Source: Balanoglossus misakiensis (lineage: Eukaryota > Hemichordata). From it: DNA of 64,000 nucleotides. The notes under the pieces were generated by a model. It did no database searches. It worked only from the letters and a program-made list of their open reading frames with translations, and was not told the DNA's origin. The DNA lies in contig CM082592.2 in assembly GCA_040954595.2 (NCBI GenBank), positions 3,596,001 to 3,660,000 of the forward strand. Direction: 5' to 3'. This document shows positions 21,077-30,543 of this stretch, in pieces (position 1 is the first letter of the stretch; every line of letters begins with the position of its first letter). A program made the translations under genes and the position numbers.

Positions 21077-22333
21077 ATGTGTTCAATAAGAGAGATTATG
21101 GATATCATGACCAATACAGTGGATGTGGTGTTTGATAAGGATAACCAAAAGTACACAGTTCCGCTTAGCTGGATCACAAACTATATACCAATGTTAGCGG
21201 CGATGACGTCGTGGCAAAACAGCTATGACCTTGATTTGACGTCCACAAACCCGCGGATTCTCCGACTTAGCCCCGTACTGTATTATGGCGAACTTACAGC
21301 CGACTTATTAGAGCATTTTATTGAATTTTCCTGCGCACGATATTACGGTATTGACCACTTCACACGCATTGAGTTAAAGCATTTCCCATGGAATAAGTTG
21401 GCCAATCTTGTGGCCTTGGCTGACTACTGGTGCGTACCAAACTACAACGTTAAACTTGCGCGCTTCATTCGTTTTGTCGCATCGTCGCCACGTATAGACG
21501 ATGTACTATCTGGAGCAGGTTTATTGACAGAGTGGTATGTAAATTTGGCAAGAGCCTATCACGAATTAGCCCATTGGTTTCCGGACAATTTAGGAGGTGT
21601 GTCTACGGTTCGAGAGGCCATTGCAGTTACATTGTTCAATGGACAATATAACAAAACTGTATGTACCTGTCAGAAATACGTTGAAAACGGATGCATAGAA
21701 CGTACATTACACGGGAGCTATGACGGTAGAATACGCCGCCTCATGAAATATTGGACGGAGATAAGAGGCTGCAACATGGTGTCCATCATCGCTTCAGCTG
21801 GATGGACTTCGAGCACTATTTTGAGTGTATGTAGTGACATAGACGCCGGTATCAAGGATCAGTACAACAGATGGTTCGTGTTCCTTGTGCATTTCTGGTT
21901 TGCCAGATATACTGTGGAACGTGATTGCTGTCTGTATGTCGCCCAGTGTGCGGCTATCAACAAAAGGGATGGCTTGGACAGACGCATTTTCCTTCTGTCC
22001 TCTTTATTTTATTATTCTAAATTAAATAACAGCGAAACAAATTTGGCCATAGGGAAGTTGCAAGAACACAAGAGTCTCATGGAAAACTACGTGCAAAGTA
22101 TTGGAAAGCAACTGTGTTGCATTAACTGCGACATTATGTACGGTGACGACGCCACACGTTGTGAAACCTGTGGGGGTGTGGCATGTGCAGACTGCATAAA
22201 TCGATGTATGATCTGCAGGGCTTTTAAGTGCCATCGATGTTCTCAATTTATAAGACGACGATCACGTCTGCAGCGAACCTACGTGGCAGGCATGACATGT
22301 TTCGCGTGCTTTTATTACTATATGTATCAATGA
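21077..22333 (+). CDS. BTB/POZ-like protein with C-terminal RING-like zinc domain
   Basis: The 418-residue product has an N-terminal BTB-like fold at about residues 10-130: DVVFDKDNQKYTVPLSWI, then an LLEHFIEF helix and an LANLVALADYW segment. These match the order DVxL - HrxxL - FxxLLxFxY - LLxLADxL of the family. The C-terminal ~75 residues hold many paired cysteines and histidines (CCINCDIMY, CETCGGVACADC, CMICRAFKCHRC) like a RING or related zinc-binding ligase domain, and the tail is hydrophobic and aromatic. BTB proteins commonly recruit Cullin-3, and RING domains recruit E2 enzymes, so a role in ubiquitination is inferred. It shares the BTB-like region with the protein at 57889-59934. 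It converges with the spliced gene at 22546-23879. Confidence 0.75.
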   Translation: MCSIREIMDIMTNTVDVVFDKDNQKYTVPLSWITNYIPMLAAMTSWQNSYDLDLTSTNPRILRLSPVLYYGELTADLLEHFIEFSCARYYGIDHFTRIELKHFPWNKLANLVALADYWCVPNYNVKLARFIRFVASSPRIDDVLSGAGLLTEWYVNLARAYHELAHWFPDNLGGVSTVREAIAVTLFNGQYNKTVCTCQKYVENGCIERTLHGSYDGRIRRLMKYWTEIRGCNMVSIIASAGWTSSTILSVCSDIDAGIKDQYNRWFVFLVHFWFARYTVERDCCLYVAQCAAINKRDGLDRRIFLLSSLFYYSKLNNSETNLAIGKLQEHKSLMENYVQSIGKQLCCINCDIMYGDDATRCETCGGVACADCINRCMICRAFKCHRCSQFIRRRSRLQRTYVAGMTCFACFYYYMYQ

Positions 22334-22545
22334 CATATTTAAAATAGTTAATTGTAGGATACTTTTAAAAGGTTTACAAAGAAAACGCATCACTGTACAC
22401 CTAATTATTGTATCACATTCTTTATTAAAAAAATGGTATACGAAACAATTTTGTATTGTGTGGATAGTTTTTTTTAAGCATAAACATAGCACGCCGTTAC
22501 AAAACCTACATAACATGTATATTTGTCTCACATTGCTCAAGTTCA

Positions 22546-23879
22546 TTAATGTTCGCCTGGTAATTCTAATAAGTCTATAGCAAGTGAATGACCAGTTGTA
22601 CCACCAGTGACTGAAGCTATACAAAAGAAATAGTTTTCCTCGTCGGTGTTCCGTTGTTTACACTTTAACCTGAATTCACATTCGTCGGTACATTCGTCAT
22701 TACAGACGTTAATTTCCTGAAAATAAATATAAAATATTCAGTTAATCATTTCAACAATACTGTAGCGTTTTCGCCGGTTCGATCATGGGTTTCTTTTCGG
22801 GACAAACAAACTGTCTCAGACGCCGTCGACACTGGCTCATAAGGAAAACAACTTACGTCCTTAATGATCACGTTCAAACGGAGGGAAGCTGTGGATGCAT
22901 CTGAAACGGTTTTCTTGCGGTAGTGCACGGTCTGATTTACACTACCCACATTTTCCCATTTCGCACGTGCCATCACCCAGGCGCTGTTGCGTCATGTGCT
23001 GCAACGCCTAACAAATCTTTCCTAGTGTGTGATAATAAAGAGATGTGTGCAATACACGCTTTCTGCATCCCAGCACACAAAATTGCACAACAATTAATCG
23101 ATTATACCAATGGCACACTTAGTCTCAGTTACATACAGATAAATTAATGTACCTTGCAATTGCTGCTTCCCACAAATTCCCATGGTTCATCAATGTCTCT
23201 TATCTCAATTTTCAGGATCTTATCTTGATCATGGAGAAAGTACGGCAGGCGATCGTCCCATGGAACGGAATCCTGTGAAGTAACAACAAGACAAAGGGCT
23301 TGAAGACCGACCTTCCGCCCCTCTCGCCACGGCGTTGTCGTATTTTATTATTTTTTCTACAGATTTTAATGTGTGTGTTCTTGTTTTTTACTTCTCTTGC
23401 TGTTTTTTTTTTTATGGGCTACAAGCCTGAAATAAAGATTATTATTATTAAGCGTATCACAGTACATTATGCGCAACTACTTTGAACAATCATACAGGTG
23501 CCAACGTCGTTGGGTCATATATACTGTTATATGTGAATAACCATGGATAAAGTCAGACTAATTTTGTTCTCTGTTTGTCTTACTTGAATATTTGTTTATG
23601 CGGCATCTGTACCAACAACAAAAATAGGCTCAACGTGCGTGATTGCTGTTTAAATTGCGCGTCCATCTTCTTATCTGGCTTAACGGTAATCTCAAAGCGA
23701 TGTCGTTAGTTCACACTTACCAGTCTATGCCTATCAGTGTACCAAGTCCCTATGCGAATCTTAACATAATCTTCGCCTTCATAATCACATTTGAAACCAA
23801 TCCTGATAAGTTTCCCGACATCGCCGAAGTCAAAGGCACTGGTAAGTGTCCCGGGGACCGGTGGTTTAGATGTAGACAT
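22546..23879 (-). CDS. Multi-exon gene, possible C2-domain protein
   Basis: Exon A (23879-23721) ends at a perfect donor (CTG/GTAAGT). Exon B (23272-23153) follows TTCACAG in phase 0. An exon C covers part of about 22973-22857 and ends at GAC/GTAAGT. Exon D (22716-22546) follows TTATTTTCAG, is in phase 0 with C, and ends at TAA. The A+B product resembles a C2 fold: DYVKIRIG, then a PWDDRLPYF turn, then ILKIEIRDIDEPWEFVG ahead of a cysteine, the order seen in perforin-type C2 domains. Exon D adds six cysteines. The B-C junction is unresolved: the obvious acceptors (after CAACAG or AAATCAG) do not both fit frame and a good pyrimidine tract. TATA (CTATAAATA) lies near 24046. The product shows no signal peptide from this ATG. 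Confidence 0.5.
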
Positions 23880-24304
23880 CCTTTCTCTGATCGCCTTGTT
23901 AATGCCAATTGTATGCGGCAAAACACACTGATACAGGGTATGAGATACACTTTTACACAATTTGTAATTGATGCAACTGCGAGTAAAAGGAGTCCGTTGA
24001 AGTGCTTAAAGATGCTGACGGTGTAACATTTTATCCACGCGTATTTATAGTATTCAGTATAACATAACGTGTAGATGGCGTCCACGAGTGATTTCACTTC
24101 ATGAATGCACGCGTTCGTTTATTCCGAGACACGACCAAACATATGACATTGCTCTAAGACAGTCAACAACTGTTTATATATTTGTGGGCACATAAGGGGC
24201 ATTGCGATTCATATTTTGGTCCTTCTCCGAGAAGCACGGTACAACGTTGACCATCTCCAGCAAAGGGTCTAGTTTCGTTCCTCTACCCACACACCAGCGC
24301 GACA

Positions 24305-25921
24305 ATGCCCCGGTCGTTTTTAGTGAAGAATTCCATCAAGAAAGCGGCGAACGGCAGGAGCGCATTCCCGGCAAGGGTTCCGACAACAGGTGATCACGGG
24401 CTGCAAGCGAGCCCGGTCGCGCGGCCAACTTTGAAAGATGAATTCGAACACTTTGAACGCTGCGAAAATCCAGATGTTCTCGCCATGAGAGATGAGAATT
24501 TGTACAAGAATATGTACAGCGTCGTAATGTCAGATGGGCCCTGCATTGATGTGCGGAAGTGGCCCGGCGAGATCTCCACCTATACCGTCCAATCACCGCC
24601 GCCAAATGGTGAGGATTCCCCCTGATTAATTCCTATGTTACCTGTATGTATTTTGTGGCTATATGTCGTCTGAGTTTTGAAAAAAGGCGAGTAGAAAAGC
24701 GGAGTGTTTATTCTTTACTATCAATCACGTGATCTGGCAATGTGTCCCATGGCGCAGTCATTTCCAGATGACGGGCAAGCAATATTTCGGCATCCAGTAA
24801 AAGTTTTCCCGAGTATATTTTTACTTTAGAACCGCCAAACACATAACATGTATCGGGTATGTTGCCTCATCAGCCTCATTGCATTTCGTCTGCACAGTCT
24901 TTGTCTGCACCACGTAAGTCCACGTTGCTGAAGTTGCCCGTCATCTGGAAATTTGAATGCGAACGCAACTGCCACCTGAGCGCGTCTGACGTCATTTGAT
25001 AGCGAAGATTTGACAAGTGCAGTGTCGCCAATGTGTGGTGATGGATTGAATGAACCATTCTACTTTTGTTTTTGTGTTGTGCTGTGCGCTTGAGTTCTTT
25101 GTGTTTACGAAAGTACGTCTTTTTCCAGGTTTCAACAAAGCAATGATTGAACTCCTGAAGGCCAGTAAACTGAGCATTACCGATTTGTACAGGGCCTTGA
25201 CTACGGAACGGCTGTACTGGTCAACTAACGTCGATAACCGGGCCCACGTCCTTCTGCGTCAAATGCGAGAAGGTTTTCAACACGCCGCACGGCCTAGAAT
25301 TACGTGTGAAGTGTGCAACAAATCCTTCGGACATGCCGTTAGTTTGAGTCAACACATGGCCGTCCACACACAGGAACGAAACTTCCAGTGCAAACAGTGC
25401 GGGAAAAGTTTCAAGCGATCGTCAACGCTCTCCAGGCATCTGCTCATTCACTCGGACACCCGGCCCTACCCGTGCCAGTACTGCGGAAAGCGATTCCACC
25501 AGAAATCTGACATGAAGAGGCACACTTACATTCACACAGGTAATTATTGTCTGTTAATATGGGCTTTGTTAGTGGGTGTCTAACCCTCGACAGGGCTGGT
25601 GTATACACAATTAAATCCACTCCCATGTAATTGTCAATTACATCAGAAAACAAAGGGGGCTCTTTACCCCGTGGTGTATGGAAAGCTGACGTGCTAACTG
25701 CGGTCGCTTTTCGTGTCATTCAATTTCCAGGCGAAAAACCGTACAAGTGTCTGAAATGTGGCAAGGCGTTCATCCAGTCGACCCATTTCATCACGCACAG
25801 CCGCAAGCACACGGGCTACAAGCCGTTCTCCTGCCAGATCTGCACCAAATCCTTCCAGAGAAAAGTGGACATGAGACGCCACCTCAAAACGCAGCACGCC
25901 ACCAGCTCTGAGCGGCAATAA
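24305..25921 (+). CDS. GFI1-like: GFI1/GFI1B-type transcriptional repressor, three exons
   Basis: Exons 24305-24608, 25129-25539 and 25731-25921 join in phase 1 at both introns and encode 301 residues. The protein begins with a SNAG motif ([10 protein letters not shown]), which in GFI1 proteins recruits LSD1/CoREST. From about residue 161 it has five C2H2 zinc fingers with GFI1-specific signatures ([40 protein letters not shown], and QRKVDMRRH at the end). Vertebrate GFI1 has six fingers; the first is missing here. GFI1 proteins are nuclear repressors in sensory and blood-cell lineages. A polyadenylation signal (AATAAA) is at 26360. Introns and strong conservation mark it as an animal gene. 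Confidence 0.93.
24709..25008 (+). repeat. Dispersed ~290-bp repeat, copy 2 (in GFI1-like intron 1)
   Basis: Second copy of the repeat at 19108-19398, same orientation, with a short extra insertion (CATCAGCCT) near 24870. Confidence 0.9.
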
Positions 25922-27999
25922 GGGACGGTGGGCTGTGAAAAATGAAACGGACAATCTCCAACTACGCACACACACACACAATGACTGCATGCATGCACAT
26001 TAGTCCTGACACATTATTCAAATATTGTAACCGTTGTGATAGCGTCAATATTTTTTGTAATATCGCATTCCGAAAATATAGAGATGAAACCAGAGTTGCG
26101 AGTTGCATCATTTGAAAGTCCGTATTTCAGTGCCCTAAATGATCCCTGTTGGGAATCGTGTGAGGTTCAAGGCAGGTTTCGCCTACCAACTCCTCTGGGA
26201 ATCAGAGTTAAGCCCATACACGTGTAGTTTATTGGGAATGGGTATTGTTTATCTTTCTTCTCTGCAAAGTCACAGCTTCACAATAAGCCTAAGTCCAATG
26301 TCAGGTGTGAACAAATGCCAAAGTTCACCGACACGTATATATAGCTTGACTGAATGTACAATAAACAGACTTGAACTTGGTAACCACAACTCGCGCATCG
26401 AGTCTCACTTTCCCGGCCATTCGTCCCTCTCCACTCCCTGAACCCTTTCTCAAAGTGTACGCCGTACAATCCCAGTTAATGATATGGTTTAAGCCGGTTT
26501 AAGACACAATTACATATTAGTCAGGTGATATATATAAGTTACAAGTAATTAGTTCTCATTTCGCGTCACTTTCAACACGTCCAGACCTCGCGCGACATTG
26601 AACGTACTATATTGCTTACGTAACGCAGGAATTTCATTGACTGCCAGTTGTTTATGTAATCAGATATTCCTTCCTAGACTAGCCCACTAGTCGCTTGGTT
26701 TTTAAATCTCAATACTTTTTGTGTTTTCGGTGGTTTTTTGTCTTAATAAATAATTTCAATACTTTTTGCGTGCATGCTTGCCTTTAGCGTGTTTTTGGTA
26801 GTGAGGCGAGTTTCGAATTTGCGACTGAGCTTGTGGTTTCGAGTAGCCGACACGTTCCCTACACAGCCCATAGACTTGGAGCAAGTCTAATTCCTTCCGT
26901 ACGTAGTCTCCTTACAATGAATGTTACTGGTAGCTGCAACCATGGACGTAAAAAGAGAATAACTTAGGACTGTCCATAGAGCTATTGTTCAGGCGATGGT
27001 TGCCGCCCCGCTCCGTTATCTCCTTATACTCCGTAATACTTTAATCGGATTATATCCGTAATTTATTCAAGAGTGGGTTCGGGTACTATATTCGGTACTG
27101 TTCGGGTGTTTCCGTTGGAGTCAAGTGATCATATCAGGCTGCATGAAATGCGCATGTGCGTGCCCTTTGACTTTGAACCATCGAGGAGATTTGGCCCGTA
27201 TGCACCAAATCTACGCTGAATAAAAACATGAATTGCGTCTTTGGCCAATGTGGTAGCTCTTGTCATGTAGTCCACAAATTACAACATACATTTAAGGTTT
27301 TCTGCCGATCGAACGGATATTGTAGGCACCGTTTGGTTTACCGGCAATTCCACTCGAAGTCAACGATTGTGGGCGCGATCGTTTAACTTGTAATCCTATG
27401 GCGATAAAGTAACCGCACATTGTTTTTTTTAGCATGCTTATAAAGACCGGTTCGCCATTTGGTCAAATATGCGTCGTTTTTTTCTGTTTTCACTTCTTTA
27501 TTTCCTATACATCGAGACAAAAAAATTGGGATAATTTTACAGGGTAACATTTGAAACAATTGTCTCATCTAAGCTAAAACATGTAATATTAAAACATGTC
27601 CTACATACAACTGCTTAATTAAACCAAATTAAACCAAAAAGGAGAGTAATTGATAAATGAACAGAAATACACAAAGAAATCGCACATTGTGAATTTATTT
27701 CTTTTATTTATTCTAAGGTTTTAATGAAAAAACACTGTAATGATCTACATATTTTTTTAACACGTACTGACAGAAAAACAGTCGTGTTAAAGCGTCAAAT
27801 AACATTAACTGATGAATGAACACAAATACAGACAGGAATAACGCAAAAAACTGTTATTCTATTGAACCTACAGTGTTAACGAATACAAACTAAAATATGA
27901 TTCTTCATATGTATAAATTTCATAAAGAGGAAGTCGTTATCGCCAAACAACGTACAAGGTTTAACTGGCTATCTGACCGAAAATAACACTCGTCTGTGT
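25922..27999. other. Intergenic region with dispersed repeats; no gene seen
   Basis: It contains the 3' flank of the GFI1-like gene, a repeat fragment at about 26614-26652 that is inverted relative to copies at 31405-31436 and 31459-31499, and a block at 27418-27545 nearly identical to 31081-31210 (AGCATGCTTATAAAGA). No supported coding frame. Confidence 0.6.
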
Positions 28000-29304
28000 T
28001 TATAGTTCTGTGGTCTGTGGAGAACATGGCCGCTCATCGATGTCTTGTCCCGCGCCGTTTGTCGCTAGCTGGACGCTGTGAACACTTTGTGGAGAACATG
28101 GGTTATTCTCTATGCCAAGCTCTGCATCGTTTATCGGCCGGGCGGTGAAAGTAACCACTTCAACAGTTTTGAAAAGTGTTTGGAACTGCGCGGATTCGCG
28201 TATGTATCCCATCATCACCGATTCAAGTTCCTTTGGGAGCAACTCGTTCGATAGGTGTTGGTGAAGATGCATCTCTTCAGCATTCAGCTTGTCGGACAGA
28301 ATATGATAATACAGTAGTGCGGCGAGCGCGTTTACGTCGACTGGGGCGCCCCCAACGTCTTCGCTTTGGTGACATTGGGCCATAAACTCCGCGAGGCTGA
28401 CAACCTGGTCTGCATCCACGTACTTCGCGAATCTCTTACCAAGACACGTCAATTTATCATCTTGTGTACGCAGATAATTCGCCATGTAACCCCAAATCGG
28501 TTTCAACACCCACCACTGTCTGGAACCAACACGGTGGCCGTCGATAGGCATCACCATTACGCCATTATCTCCCTGTATATCGCTGTTATTCTGAAATAAA
28601 TTCTGGCATTCCTCGATGGTTGACACGTGCAGGGGCAGGACGTGTAGTAGCTTCATTTCATGGCAAGCAGCGAAATAAGACTCGTAAAAAGGGAGGACGT
28701 GGAATCCTTCACCTGTATTGTGCATTGTCGCTACTCGGTAGATTACAATGTCGTATCGGTCTCTTGCTGAATGGATGACCGCACCATATAATGCAACTGC
28801 CAGGATGTCCCCGTTAACCGCTGACTCCATTTTCCGCAACATCCCATTGTATAACACTTGGGTTAGGTGTGGGAAACACCATATTTTGTCGGATGTCAAC
28901 GCCGACAGGTTGGAATCAAACGGGTTTCTAAATAATTCGGCATCCCTCTCAATCAACAGATCTCCATTTGAATTCATAAACGCCTCGAAATGAAAACCAC
29001 CAAGATTGCGTGCCAGTACGAACCTCTCATGCGGGTCCTTTTCAACCTCTGTTACATCTTCGATCACTCTTGCCTGATCCAGGTGGCCAAACGACAATTG
29101 GTTGAAATATGGAATTTCTCCCCCAATTTTGTATGTGGCTTTTGTCCTTGGTGTTTGTTCCTCTTGGTAGTCTGGAGAAAACACACAGAAACTCGGACCA
29201 TCGACCGCGTTTCGCATTTCGTTGGACATGGTTTTGTTGGGCAGTATCTGGCTATCAACTGAAGATAAAATTAGACTACAGTTCCTCTCATTTATAAGGC
29301 CCAT
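28000..29304 (-). CDS. Uncharacterised 434-residue protein (possible remote ligase-like fold)
   Basis: A single frame with no signal peptide or membrane segment. Several spaced motifs recall the RNA ligase/nucleotidyltransferase fold: ARNLGGFHFEAF (98-109) where motif I KxDG would be, ALYGAVI (171-177) where LYGE is expected, NGVMVMP (247-253) where EGxV is expected, and WVLKP (265-269) where a KxKP-like motif lies. The catalytic lysine and both glutamates would be missing, so it would be inactive if the match is real. I consider this a weak lead. Residues after about 390 are low-complexity and proline/serine-rich. It is 17 bp from the downstream end of the membrane protein gene on the same strand. 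Confidence 0.65.
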   Translation of the reverse strand: MGLINERNCSLILSSVDSQILPNKTMSNEMRNAVDGPSFCVFSPDYQEEQTPRTKATYKIGGEIPYFNQLSFGHLDQARVIEDVTEVEKDPHERFVLARNLGGFHFEAFMNSNGDLLIERDAELFRNPFDSNLSALTSDKIWCFPHLTQVLYNGMLRKMESAVNGDILAVALYGAVIHSARDRYDIVIYRVATMHNTGEGFHVLPFYESYFAACHEMKLLHVLPLHVSTIEECQNLFQNNSDIQGDNGVMVMPIDGHRVGSRQWWVLKPIWGYMANYLRTQDDKLTCLGKRFAKYVDADQVVSLAEFMAQCHQSEDVGGAPVDVNALAALLYYHILSDKLNAEEMHLHQHLSNELLPKELESVMMGYIRESAQFQTLFKTVEVVTFTARPINDAELGIENNPCSPQSVHSVQLATNGAGQDIDERPCSPQTTEL

Positions 29305-29321
29305 ATTCCCCTGATACGAGA

Positions 29322-30311
29322 CTAATATAATGGCTCAAACAGATGGGAGTCGTAGCCACCCATAAACAGTATTACGTCAACTGTGTTTTCGTTGTGTCTA
29401 GACCTACATCTCACAACATCATCGAGTAATTTCCTCTCATGGCGTGCTTCACCCTTGTAGGCCACGACAAAAGCAAGTGTGTGGCACGCCACCCATGCAA
29501 TCACCGGAACTATAAAGATGTATGAGTGGGAAGATGCTAGCGCGATGAAAGATGGCCCAACTAGCCACATGGAATGAAGTGGTAACAAGTACATTATGCA
29601 AGAACCGACAAATAAACACAAGAACCAACGCCAATCTCCCAAAAAAACTGCTGCGGTTACCGATGGTATGACTATGCCAAATGTCAGGATGCTACACATA
29701 AAAAAAGCAGTGACAAGTTGTCTGGTTGTAAACATAAAAAACATTTCTGTAGGTAAACACGTACTCATGTGTTTCAGAAAGTGCGTGTGAGATATTTCTT
29801 TGTGTTCTTTGTTGGGCGAAATAATGTGACTTATGTAATTTTTTGTTACATCATATGAATCACTTTCGTCATATCCAAGTGCTGTCAAAATTTGGAGGTC
29901 GCTCAGCTGGTCCAATTCTGTACACTTCATTCTCTTCCGGTGGTATCGTATTGTTCGAAGCGCATCTTTTATTTCTTGTTTTCTCCCATGTACCCATTCC
30001 ACCAAAAAAGGACAAAGGGTGATTAAAATGGCCAATACAATTGAAACGATTATCCATATTGTATCGCTGTCTAACCCGTCTGTCTTTTCTTGACATAGAG
30101 GTAAACCAACGCGTCTGTAATTTTCATGACATCCGTATAATTCCCACCTCTCTTTTGTAAAATATAAGACAAATAATATCGCAGATATCGAGTATAACCC
30201 GCTTAGGAAAACAACAAATCGAATGACTACCGATCGATGACACCACAAAACAGACGCGGCAAAATATCTTTGCAGGAGTCGCAGTGCATTAAGTCGGCAT
30301 ACGCTGCTCAT
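29322..30311 (-). CDS. Multispan membrane protein, about 329 residues
   Basis: The frame continues upstream to 30368 without an ATG; the first ATG is 30311. There are five to six hydrophobic segments: about 28-51 (VIRFVVFLSGLYSISAILF), about 85-107 (TIWIIVSIVLAILITLCPFL), a polar stretch of about 85 residues, then a cluster of three or four segments from about 195 to 290 (LVTAFFMCSILTFGIVIPSV and others). No family is recognised. It shares the promoter region 30312-30543 with the divergent TGF-beta-like gene; that region holds short imperfect duplications (GACGCGGCAAAATATCTTTG at 30252 and 30358). Confidence 0.72.
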   Translation of the reverse strand: MSSVCRLNALRLLQRYFAASVLWCHRSVVIRFVVFLSGLYSISAILFVLYFTKERWELYGCHENYRRVGLPLCQEKTDGLDSDTIWIIVSIVLAILITLCPFLVEWVHGRKQEIKDALRTIRYHRKRMKCTELDQLSDLQILTALGYDESDSYDVTKNYISHIISPNKEHKEISHTHFLKHMSTCLPTEMFFMFTTRQLVTAFFMCSILTFGIVIPSVTAAVFLGDWRWFLCLFVGSCIMYLLPLHSMWLVGPSFIALASSHSYIFIVPVIAWVACHTLAFVVAYKGEARHERKLLDDVVRCRSRHNENTVDVILFMGGYDSHLFEPLY

Positions 30312-30480
30312 TTTAACCTCGGGTACGCATGTATGACGTCGCGGTTTGCTAAGCCCTAGACGCGGCAAAATATCTTTGCAGGAGTCAGTTTGTTGACGCT
30401 GACCTCTAGATCATTAACAATAACTTGTGTGGTTTTCGCACTCGCATGTCTGATGTCGCGGTTCGCTACGCCCTAAAGAG

Positions 30481-30488
30481 TATAAATA
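30481..30488 (+). promoter_or_regulatory. TATA box of the TGF-beta-like gene
   Basis: TATAAATA lies 63 nt before the ATG at 30544, a usual distance for a short leader. Confidence 0.6.
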
Positions 30489-30543
30489 AGCGGTACTCAT
30501 AGCAAGTTGCACGCAGTTTCTCATAGAACACTTATCCGACAAG

